Shown here: one piece after another, positions 1-6,803 of the stretch
Position numbering within the stretch: the first letter of the stretch is position 1
Layout of the letters: every line of letters starts with the position of its first letter
DNA from: Bacillus nitratireducens
GTDB taxonomy: Bacteria; Bacillota; Bacilli; Bacillales; Bacillaceae_G
Assembly (NCBI RefSeq): GCF_001884135.1
Contig: NZ_MAOC01000077.1
Location: 111,283 to 175,282, forward strand
Reading direction: 5' to 3'
DNA length: 64,000 nt
Notes under the pieces: model-generated
The model's input: the letters and a program-made list of their open reading frames with translations, nothing else
The model's database searches: none
What the model was told of the DNA's origin: nothing
Position numbers and translations under genes: made by a program

Positions 1-288
1 TAGATTTGTATTATGTATGTTCCATGACTCGCTTGGAAAGCATTTTGTTAGAATATCGTTCCATCCATCATTTTTACTCTTGTGAATGGCTGCAAATGTA
101 TACAGTGTGATAATTGTTTCATCTTTATCAGCTTGGAGGATACGCTTCTGACTTTTTACATTACCTCCTTGCCCATTAACAGAATATTCATATACCCTTC
201 GAAGAGATTCTTCTACTCTACGAATCCTCTTTTCTTTGTCGCCAACAAACAGAGACTTCAGATATTCTCTATCGAATATTAAAGTCAT
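1..288 (-). CDS. Unrecognised protein, C-terminal part outside the window
   Basis: An open frame of 96 codons runs leftward from an ATG at 288 to the window edge without a stop. The start is well supported: GGGGGAGGAGAG lies directly upstream on the minus strand with normal spacing. The visible N-terminus (MTLIFDREYLKSL...) is charged, has no signal peptide or membrane segment, and contains a run of Arg/Glu (KEKRIRRVEESLRR) that could form a helix. I do not recognise the family. It lies on the same strand as the next genes of the accessory block. Real gene likely, function unknown. Confidence 0.6.
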   Translation of the reverse strand, partial: MTLIFDREYLKSLFVGDKEKRIRRVEESLRRVYEYSVNGQGGNVKSQKRILQADKDETIITLYTFAAIHKSKNDGWNDILTKCFPSESWNIHNTNL

Positions 289-425
289 CCACTCTCCTCC
301 CCCTTTTGATTACATGATTTATTAAACTTTTTATTTTAAAATGTCCACTAGCTCTTTACATCTTGAATATTTTTTCTCTATGCCATTTCATGTACTCCCT
401 CCCTATTCCTTTATACAGTAAATAG

Positions 426-1142
426 TTATATTTGTAGTTCTACCAATAAAATAGAATGGTCTGACAAACCATTTAAACGCTCTTGATGTGAAAAATATGA
501 TTCAAATATGTTTTCTTTTAAAGCTGGCGCAACAAAGACATGGTCAATTCGGAAACCATTTCCCTTCGTGCTGTACCATGAGTAACCAGAAAAAGAGCCA
601 TGTGTATATCTCCAAGTATCAATCCAACCTAAATCAACTAATTTTTGCATATACTGTGGTCCGACAAAAGGAGCGCCTTGTGTATCTTCTTCTAGTCCTG
701 TATTATAGTCCCCCATTATAACAGTCCTAGAATTACCCTGTTCTTTTGCAAAGGCATTTACTTCCTGCCAAAATTCCAGCTTCTCTTGTACATCATTGTT
801 GTTGGCTGGAATATGTACTCCAACAATGTGCAAATCATATTGGGCGATTCTAATTTCTAACCAACGCTCGCTGTTTCTATCTTTCCTGAAGAAGGATGGA
901 ACTACTTCAAAGGGATACTGTGAAGCGAACAGTAGACTATTTTGCTTAATAGCGCCATTACTAGAAATCATATATTCATACCCATTTTCTCTTAGTAACC
1001 GCTTAATCTCTTCCCCCTTTTTTCCTTCCCAGTATTCTGTTAACAAGAGTACATCTGGTGAATGTTTACTTAGTTGCTCTACAATCCTTGGGATGCGCTT
1101 CACTGAACCACCTTGTCTTATATTCCAAGTTAATAATTTCAA
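426..1142 (-). CDS. Endonuclease/exonuclease/phosphatase family protein
   Basis: A 238-residue protein of the EEP (exonuclease III/DNase I-like) fold, a family of metal-dependent phosphodiesterases. The signature residues are visible in order: TWN near the N-terminus, TEYWEG (metal-binding Glu), GVHIP (His), GDYN (Asp/Asn pair), RIDHVF and a final SDHS (Asp-His). The catalytic set therefore looks complete. There is no signal peptide, so it should be cytoplasmic. I chose the TTG at 1142, because AAAGGAG lies just upstream and the residues before it are not family-like. A longer frame reaches 1208. The substrate (DNA, RNA or a small phosphoester) cannot be read from sequence. It sits in the accessory block and could be a nuclease or a stand-alone phosphodiesterase. 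Confidence 0.8.
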   Translation of the reverse strand: MKLLTWNIRQGGSVKRIPRIVEQLSKHSPDVLLLTEYWEGKKGEEIKRLLRENGYEYMISSNGAIKQNSLLFASQYPFEVVPSFFRKDRNSERWLEIRIAQYDLHIVGVHIPANNNDVQEKLEFWQEVNAFAKEQGNSRTVIMGDYNTGLEEDTQGAPFVGPQYMQKLVDLGWIDTWRYTHGSFSGYSWYSTKGNGFRIDHVFVAPALKENIFESYFSHQERLNGLSDHSILLVELQI

Positions 1143-1371
1143 ACCAACACTCCTTTCACCAATTACGTTAATTGTTAATAAATTCAAGATGAATGGGCAT
1201 TCTAACACATATCAAAATATACTATTCATGCCATCCTATCCATGTTTTTTCATTCTGTAATTACCCTTCGGGGTTAATCAAACTTTTCCTACATTTGTTA
1301 TAAAACTAAAGTATCCACTATCTTGATAGATTTCTAAGTTTTTTATTTAGTCTAATTACAACGCAATGATT
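1143..1371. other. Gene-free stretch
   Basis: AT-rich spacer between two minus-strand genes. It holds the ribosome binding site of the EEP protein at about 1151-1157. I see no RNA gene and no clear terminator for the gene that starts at 2070. Confidence 0.4.
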
Positions 1372-2070
1372 TTACTTTTGAGTGTTTCTGCGTTTTAAAT
1401 GTTTGCAGTAAAATGCCTCTTCCTTTTCTATCCATTCTTCAAACTTATCAGATGGACCGTCAAAAGGCTTTGGATGACTATAATGAAGTAAGTGAAAATA
1501 TATATTAGACGCCTCTTTATACAGAGGAGAATCAAAATCTTGGCGCTGTCGTGACCTCTTGAATTCTAATGTAGCCTTGTAAAATGAAGGATAAATTCTA
1601 TCTATTGGACTTAAATTACTAAAATCAGATGGTGTTTTGTATACAGAAAAGAGAAGCAACAATAACTTACCTGAGTAGTAACTATTTCGACGTTCACCGT
1701 CCCCTATACCCACGTACCATTTCTGTTCTTCTGCTTCAAAAATTATATTTGTATGCCGACCATCTTCTTCAACAATTATTTTCATTTTATCATTAATTAT
1801 CGTTTCACTAGGCTTAGAGAAATTAATAGCATAATATTTTACATTTTTTAGATGTTTAAGAATTTCTAAACTATCTAATTCTTCTAACAAAAATAGGTCA
1901 ACTTTTACGAAACCATGCGAGTTTATCGTAGCAAGAAAATAGTTACCTTCATTACGTCCATAAGAAAACGTATATTCATCATAAAAATGTATTATATGGT
2001 ACTGTTCATTTTCTTTAAAGTATAACTCTGACAAATCTACAACTCCTTTATAATTCGAATCTAACAACAT
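1372..2070 (-). CDS. Hypothetical protein, 232 aa
   Basis: I do not recognise this protein. It is soluble in appearance, rich in Tyr, Phe, Lys and Glu, with no signal peptide or membrane span. The C-terminal third is strongly charged (EEWIEKEEAFYCKHLKRR). The ATG at 2070 has only a weak upstream purine run (AGAAAAAG), so the start is less certain than for the neighbours. It lies in the accessory block on the same strand as the flanking genes but is separated from them by more than 200 bases on each side, suggesting its own transcript. Confidence 0.55.
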   Translation of the reverse strand: MLLDSNYKGVVDLSELYFKENEQYHIIHFYDEYTFSYGRNEGNYFLATINSHGFVKVDLFLLEELDSLEILKHLKNVKYYAINFSKPSETIINDKMKIIVEEDGRHTNIIFEAEEQKWYVGIGDGERRNSYYSGKLLLLLFSVYKTPSDFSNLSPIDRIYPSFYKATLEFKRSRQRQDFDSPLYKEASNIYFHLLHYSHPKPFDGPSDKFEEWIEKEEAFYCKHLKRRNTQK

Positions 2071-2328
2071 AGACTTTTTCTATCCACTTAAATAATTCCC
2101 CACTAATGATGTTTATGCCTTCTTAAACTAACCTGTCTCTTTATTTTAAACATCTACAGGGCTTATTTAAAACAGATAAATCAACACTTTATAAAATGCT
2201 ACACAGATACATCTGTTACAATATTTTGTACCATGTAAAAGACGGGTTTTATTAGTTTTGTGTAACCGATTTGGTGAATTTCAACACTATGTTCAATTGT
2301 ACACTCAATATACACAAAAATAAGAGTC
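2071..2328. other. Gene-free stretch
   Basis: AT-rich sequence upstream of the 1372-2070 gene and downstream of the 2329-3588 gene. Apart from the weak hairpin at its right end (see 2315-2344) I see nothing defined in it. Confidence 0.35.
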
Positions 2329-2344
2329 TCAATTGCGAGACCCT
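2315..2344 (-). terminator. Probable terminator of the 2329-3588 gene
   Basis: On the minus strand GTCTC and GAGAC pair across a short loop (GCAATT) and are followed by TCTTATTTTTGTG. The stem is only about 5-6 bp and overlaps the stop codon, so it is a weak but plausible intrinsic terminator. Confidence 0.45.
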
Positions 2345-3588
2345 TCTGTAGTTCTTACTAATTCCTTATCCATTTCAGCAATCATATGAATAGCTTGAGA
2401 ATGTGCTAAAGGATTGGTTCTCTTTGTTTCTTTAGCAACTTCAAACTTAACTCCATCGCCTTCAATTGTAATTAATGCTGTTTGTTCAACTACAGTTGGA
2501 TTTGATTTCATACTGCTCATGCATCTGAAATACTTCAATAATAGTTCCCACATTGGAGCATATTGTTTCATAATCTTCAAGCACTTAACTCTAGCTGTAT
2601 CAGACTTGTTAGTGGTGTTCATCTCCCTTCCCTTAGCAAGTTCCAATGAATGCTTACTGTGCATATCCTTGAACATCTCGGTCACAATAATCGCATATTC
2701 TTCAGTTAAACGATGTGTAAATTCCAATTCGCCTTTCTCTTGCAATCTATCAAGGTAGTCCCGAATTCCTAGGTCACTATCTTGTAACACACAGAAATGA
2801 GCGTCATAATCGAACTTCAATCCCAGCCGCTCAGTCAGTTGCTCATCGAATTCCTTTTTAAAATCTTTGACCTCTTTTTTGTTGGTTTTGAACAAATCAT
2901 TCCCTTTAATTCCATGTGCAGTGAGCAGAATACGTCTAATACTAGCTATCTCTTTAATCTCATTCCGTGTAAGCTTCCTGTGATTGTTTTTAATAGTACA
3001 TCCCCATCTCTCTTTTTGGTAAATGATGATTTTAGCTTTAACTAATTTGTTGAACACTGATATTAGACTCGATTTCATATTCTTCAATGATATTTGAAGG
3101 AACTCGTCCAACATCTCGATATCTGAATCAGCCTTGTTATAATTCTTAACCCTCTTGCTGAACTGCTCTTGAAGTTTTTCGAGATGTATACCTCTAGCAC
3201 CATATAATGCACCAAAAAACTTGCCATCAATGATACCTAGTTCAGCAACCCATTTAGTCGCACTCATGGGTCTTACTTTATTATCATTCTGAATTAGATA
3301 GTTCACCACTAGCGAGTTCAATTCAAATTCACCAACCAATTGTCCTTTACCATTATTAGAACGCTTATCAATCCGCTTAGCCTTTTTAGAACGTTTCCCA
3401 CTGCAGGTGATAATACGCTTAGAGCCTCTGCCCTCAACTGTGTAGGATTCCCATTCCTGTTCAACTGATTTAATGAGGAGGGTAAACTCCTTTCCAGTAA
3501 GATTACCTTTGTTTCTCTTTAACGATGCTTTCTGAGCCTTTGTTCCATACTTCTTAACCAATTCTGCCAATGTAAATTCTTGGTTCAA
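2329..3588 (-). CDS. Unrecognised charged protein, 419 aa
   Basis: A 419-residue protein that starts with TTG at 3588, preceded by AAAGGGAATTATA. I do not recognise the family. It is very rich in Lys, Arg and Glu and has no membrane segment. Residues about 55-80 form a basic patch (SKRIITCSGKRSKKAKRIDKRSNN), and residues 205-245 are also strongly basic, which suggests nucleic acid binding. A Cys pair is absent, so it is not an obvious zinc finger. It lies next to an intergenic block with large inverted repeats and a GC-rich hairpin (3730-3985) and a GIY-YIG nuclease. That context would suit a replication or mobilisation protein of an integrated element, but this is inference from position only. 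Confidence 0.6.
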   Translation of the reverse strand: MNQEFTLAELVKKYGTKAQKASLKRNKGNLTGKEFTLLIKSVEQEWESYTVEGRGSKRIITCSGKRSKKAKRIDKRSNNGKGQLVGEFELNSLVVNYLIQNDNKVRPMSATKWVAELGIIDGKFFGALYGARGIHLEKLQEQFSKRVKNYNKADSDIEMLDEFLQISLKNMKSSLISVFNKLVKAKIIIYQKERWGCTIKNNHRKLTRNEIKEIASIRRILLTAHGIKGNDLFKTNKKEVKDFKKEFDEQLTERLGLKFDYDAHFCVLQDSDLGIRDYLDRLQEKGELEFTHRLTEEYAIIVTEMFKDMHSKHSLELAKGREMNTTNKSDTARVKCLKIMKQYAPMWELLLKYFRCMSSMKSNPTVVEQTALITIEGDGVKFEVAKETKRTNPLAHSQAIHMIAEMDKELVRTTEGSRN

Positions 3589-3729
3589 TATAATTCCCTT
3601 TTCTCATGACTAAGATTTGCTTTTATTAGCAGTCATGTACTTCAACTCCTTTTAGTTTTTCGCTTCAAAAATGAACACTTAAATGCTCAAGTAATCCTTA
3701 TTTTTATTGATAATTCACAATATAAATTT

Positions 3730-3785
3730 CTGTACCGAATCGACCTCCTAATAAATAATAGTATTTATACCTCGATTCGGTACAG
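3730..3785. repeat. 14-bp inverted repeat with nested hairpin
   Basis: CTGTACCGAATCGA (3730-3743) is exactly complementary to TCGATTCGGTACAG (3772-3785). Inside the 28-base loop, ATAAATA and TATTTAT pair around ATAG. A run of T follows the right arm, so the hairpin could end plus-strand transcripts, but it could equally be a pair of protein-binding sites: a degenerate third half-site (TTGATTCGATAGG) follows at about 3798-3810. Confidence 0.6.
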
Positions 3786-3898
3786 TTTTTATACTCTTGA
3801 TTCGATAGGTTTTTATTGATAATTAGAGGCACTCGATGCTACAAAAATGAGCATCAAAACTCAATACTCACTTTTTAGAGTTGATGTGTCAAAAGGTC

Positions 3899-3985
3899 AA
3901 GAGCATTGGGCTTGAGCGCCCCGTCACTCGCTACGCTCATTCCTCCTAGCCCAGTTGCACCCTCGGAACACCACCGAGGGCGACA
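3899..3985. other. GC-rich segment with hairpin, possible origin-like site
   Basis: About 85 bases of markedly higher GC content than the surroundings. It includes GGGCTTGAGCGCCCC and a perfect CCCTCGG/CCGAGGG hairpin at about 3961-3981 with a loop of AACACCA. It encodes nothing obvious. Such segments occur at replication or transfer origins of mobile elements, but no nick-site motif was recognised, so the role is unproven. Confidence 0.4.
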
Positions 3986-4008
3986 ACTTATATAATCATT
4001 CCTTTTGC

Positions 4009-4611
4009 TTACGCTGTTTTCTTTTGCTTAGGATTAAGAGTTTGCTTCTTTTGGCTCGTTTTACAATAGCTCGATAGATGATAGCGCTTATTTGCAAGAG
4101 CCTCATCAATCCGCTCATAGGATACTTTCCCCCGCCATTTCTGGAACAGATACTCTCTCATCTCATTAAATGTTACTTCTCGGTTGGCATCTGATACAAT
4201 TTGTCCAATTACTTTTTGAATCGAATGGATTTGATATCTCGGATTCTCATCGATATTGAACAGTGGTATCCAATCTTGAATAAAACTTGCTTCCTTTTCC
4301 TTCAGATTCCTTTTAAATTCCTTCTTATCCATGCCATGATTATCAATTGGTTGAAATGCTAACATGATACTATCCGATTCAAACTCGATTAACTCTAATA
4401 TCCTTGGATTATTATATCCCTCTCGCTTATCTTTTTGATACTGCCCCATCCGCCTGTATAGGTCTGTTGCTTCCCCTACATATAACAGTTCCTTCGGATT
4501 ATACGTTAAATACCGATAATACAAACCGCTTACTTTTTTTAATTGCGATTGATATTCTTCAATTTCATTCCATTTACATTTGAATACTATATTCTTTTTA
4601 ACTTGGGTCAA
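4009..4611 (-). CDS. GIY-YIG nuclease family protein
   Basis: A 200-residue protein with an N-terminal GIY-YIG nuclease domain. The two halves of the signature are seen as GLY at residues 29-31 and YVG at 44-46, followed by Arg53/Arg54, a candidate catalytic Glu107 (EKEASFI) and Asn119 (PLFN), in the spacing expected for UvrC/homing-nuclease folds. A basic tail of about 80 residues follows and could bind DNA. The start is TTG at 4611 with AGAGG eight bases upstream. The family makes single-strand cuts using one metal ion. Here the protein stands alone between the unrecognised 419-aa protein and an HTH regulator, so it could serve a mobile element, defence or repair. Confidence 0.8.
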   Translation of the reverse strand: MTQVKKNIVFKCKWNEIEEYQSQLKKVSGLYYRYLTYNPKELLYVGEATDLYRRMGQYQKDKREGYNNPRILELIEFESDSIMLAFQPIDNHGMDKKEFKRNLKEKEASFIQDWIPLFNIDENPRYQIHSIQKVIGQIVSDANREVTFNEMREYLFQKWRGKVSYERIDEALANKRYHLSSYCKTSQKKQTLNPKQKKTA

Positions 4612-4853
4612 TCTATTTTCCTCTTTTCATTATGGATTTGTTTGCCATAATGATTGCCTCCTTACGCATCAATTCGGTTTAGATTGCCTCTATTAATTTC
4701 ATTCCCTGTTCTAACTAGATAAATTTCTAGCTTCAACTTCATTGTAGATGATAGGTTTCTATCTCTTTTCAATTCTTTACGTAGATAATTAGACTAATTT
4801 TTCTTCCACAAAGCCTGTATAAAAATACCCTTTAACTGTATCAAGAATAATTC
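4612..4853. other. Gene-free stretch
   Basis: AT-rich spacer between the GIY-YIG gene and the HTH regulator. It holds the ribosome binding site of the former near 4620. I see no RNA gene or clear terminator. Confidence 0.35.
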
Positions 4854-5468
4854 TCATCTAATCTCTCCCGTATCAGCAATATTTTGCTTTTTTAATATCT
4901 TGCTTAAATCCTTAACCACCTCATCTTTTAGTTCATTTTTGATTAATGAAAGAAATTCCATGGTAATACTTATCTCCTTGACATCATTCTGTTCAAAGAT
5001 ATCATTCAGTATAGTCAAAGCGCCTAAATATCTCTCTCCAATAGGAGAGTGTAAACCCTCTAGATAATCCTTATTAAATACTAGTGATTTTGCCCTCTCT
5101 ATCTCCTGTACCATATCCTTTAATTCAATTAGCATTTGTCTATCTTCTGCGTAAGGGTCAATGGGAACAGGGACTCCAAAGAATTCATCCTCTACTTCTA
5201 TAGAATCTCTGTCCGACATGTACTTACTACGGGCTATCTCAATTTCTACATCATCCACATCATCTATCACCTTTTGAAATAATTCTTTATTCAAATACCT
5301 GAATTCTGGAATTTCAGCTAGTTGGTCAATCCGTTCTTGTGGAATCTTTCTTCTTCCCTTTAACCAATCATAAACAGTGTACCTACTTATACTAAGTTCC
5401 TTAGCTATTTGGTTAGCATTAAAATTAAATACTTTAATTATTCTTTCTAAACCTATAATAATAATCAC
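4854..5468 (-). CDS. HTH transcriptional regulator (XRE/Cro-like N-terminus)
   Basis: About 200 residues. The N-terminal 50 contain a helix-turn-helix (NQIAKELSISRYTVYDWLKGRRKIP) of the Cro/CI type. The rest is acidic and helical, with no known ligand domain recognised. The start is uncertain. A GTG at 5468 opens the frame listed here, but the perfect ribosome binding sequence GAGGTGAT overlaps that GTG and would best serve an ATT at 5459 or an ATA at 5456, which are rare initiators. A still longer frame starts with a GTG at 5489 inside an operator and has no ribosome binding site. Two identical 18-bp palindromic sites lie just upstream (5485-5537), so autoregulation is likely. Confidence 0.7.
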   Translation of the reverse strand: MIIIIGLERIIKVFNFNANQIAKELSISRYTVYDWLKGRRKIPQERIDQLAEIPEFRYLNKELFQKVIDDVDDVEIEIARSKYMSDRDSIEVEDEFFGVPVPIDPYAEDRQMLIELKDMVQEIERAKSLVFNKDYLEGLHSPIGERYLGALTILNDIFEQNDVKEISITMEFLSLIKNELKDEVVKDLSKILKKQNIADTGEIR

Positions 5469-5484
5469 CTCTAAATATATTTTT

Positions 5485-5502
5485 GACACACATTTGTATG
5501 TC
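5485..5502. promoter_or_regulatory. Palindromic operator copy 1
   Basis: GACACACATTTGTATGTC is an imperfect palindrome with half-sites GACAYACA/TGTRTGTC. An identical copy starts 35 bp away at 5520. It sits directly upstream of the HTH gene, the usual place for an autoregulatory operator. The regulator as binder is inferred. Confidence 0.65.
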
Positions 5503-6027
5503 TAAATAAAGAATACAACGACACACATTTGTATGTCAATGTCTTTTTCATTTTTCCATACCAAGTAAACAAGAAAATTAACATCATTCTGTAACATAAA
5601 TTACTCTTTAATAAATTTATTATCGGACAAACACTAGTGTTTACAAAGGAAAAGTTCTTAAGCGGACATAGAGAGAACATTTAAGTCTAGGTGTTATATA
5701 GGAAATAACTAAGGAAACTAAATGTAAATTATTGCAGAAGTAGCTTAACCTATCCGTATCGTATCGGAGATTTTTCACATCGTATTGGTGTGTATGTAGG
5801 TGCTACCCTCCCTTTCCCTAACAAGACTACTATTAAATGTGGAAAACAGCCCCCCTCCTCTGTCCAACTCTTTTATGACACACCTATCTTCTCATAAATA
5901 TTTATAACGCCCTCAATTGCGCTGATGCATACACAACAACGTCTAGCAAAAATTACAATTGCAATTACAGTTGCCACAATGTACTCCTATCCGTAAAATA
6001 ATGATATACACGGGAAGGAGTTATAGC
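5490..6027. other. Gene-free divergent intergenic region
   Basis: Region between the minus-strand HTH gene and the plus-strand metallopeptidase. It contains operator copy 2 and most of copy 1, and a perfect 14-bp palindrome AAACACTAGTGTTT at 5629-5642 of unknown role. The ribosome binding site of the metallopeptidase is at 6015-6020. No convincing small gene was found. Confidence 0.45.
5520..5537. promoter_or_regulatory. Palindromic operator copy 2
   Basis: Exact repeat of the 18-base site at 5485-5502, on the same face of the helix within half a turn (start-to-start 35 bp, about 3.3 turns). This supports cooperative binding by a dimeric repressor. Confidence 0.65.
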
Positions 6028-6759
6028 ATGCCGACTTTTCAATATGGAACTACAGCTATTGAGTATGACATCGAGTATGCCGACGATAAGAAAGGCGTAT
6101 CTATTATTGTTGAATGGATGGAAGATATTCGGCTCATAGCCCCTACAGGTATTACCGACGAACAGATTGAGGAAATTATACGAAAGAAAGCACCTACTAT
6201 CTTCCAGAAGCTAAAAGAAGTGAATGAGATAACTGAGCCTCCTTTTCCAAAGGAATTTGTTAGCGGTGAAAAATTTGCTTATTTAGGACGAAACTATCGA
6301 TTAAAAGTATATAGAGAAGAAGGTCTACAAAAAGTTCAGTTAAATTTTGTAAGAGGAAAATTCATCGCAACCGTTCCAGTTGGAATAGACGAAAAGGAGA
6401 AGAAACTGCAATTGCTAGACTTGTTCAAAGTTTGGTATCTTGAACACGGTAAAACGAAGGTACAGTCACGTTTAAAGCTCTATTGTGCTAAGATGGGTGT
6501 TACACCTAATGATGTGCAACTAAAGGAGCAAAGAATACGTTGGGGTACTTGTACACTTGAGGGTAATATTTATTTGAATTGGCGAATTATCATGTCACCA
6601 ATGTCCATTGTAGACTACGTACTCGTGCATGAATTAGCACATTTAAGATATATGAATCACAGTAATGATTACTGGAACTTTGTACATTCTATTCTACCCG
6701 ACTATGAACAACGTAAAGAGTGGTTACGTATAAACGGACCAACTTTAACATTGGAATAG
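6028..6759 (+). CDS. YgjP/SprT-like zinc metallopeptidase (M48/DUF45 type)
   Basis: A 243-residue soluble protein whose C-terminal third carries the zinc motif HELAH (residues about 201-205) with a further His near 211 (MNHSNDYW), as in the YgjP/DUF45 family. The start is the ATG at 6028, which has AAGGAG seven bases upstream; a longer frame to 5959 lacks such a site. Genes of this family are often found beside type I restriction-modification operons, and here it is convergent with hsdR, sharing a terminator. That makes a role in control or processing of the Hsd complex plausible but not shown. All zinc ligands appear present, so the enzyme is probably active. Confidence 0.8.
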   Translation: MPTFQYGTTAIEYDIEYADDKKGVSIIVEWMEDIRLIAPTGITDEQIEEIIRKKAPTIFQKLKEVNEITEPPFPKEFVSGEKFAYLGRNYRLKVYREEGLQKVQLNFVRGKFIATVPVGIDEKEKKLQLLDLFKVWYLEHGKTKVQSRLKLYCAKMGVTPNDVQLKEQRIRWGTCTLEGNIYLNWRIIMSPMSIVDYVLVHELAHLRYMNHSNDYWNFVHSILPDYEQRKEWLRINGPTLTLE

Positions 6760-6761
6760 AG

Positions 6762-6792
6762 AAAAAGCCATCTCAAGCAAGATGGCTTTTTT
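6762..6792. terminator. Bidirectional terminator between metallopeptidase and hsdR
   Basis: AAAAAGCCATCT and AGATGGCTTTTTT form a 12-bp stem around a short loop (CAAGCA). Runs of A on the left and T on the right let it work in both directions for the convergent genes. Confidence 0.85.
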
Positions 6793-6803
6793 CATTATCA
6801 TTT

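Larger units (their letters stand above)
3589..4008. other. Non-coding block with inverted repeats and a GC-rich segment
   Basis: This 420-base stretch has no credible gene. It holds a 14-bp inverted repeat with a nested smaller one (3730-3785), a partial third copy of the half-site near 3798-3810, and a GC-rich segment (about 3899-3985) that ends in a CCCTCGG/CCGAGGG hairpin. The flanking sequence is strongly AT-rich. Confidence 0.5.

Noticed and set aside
5471-5680. Minus-strand 69-codon frame upstream of the HTH regulator
   Set aside because: It runs through both operator copies, lacks a ribosome site and its product has no protein-like pattern.
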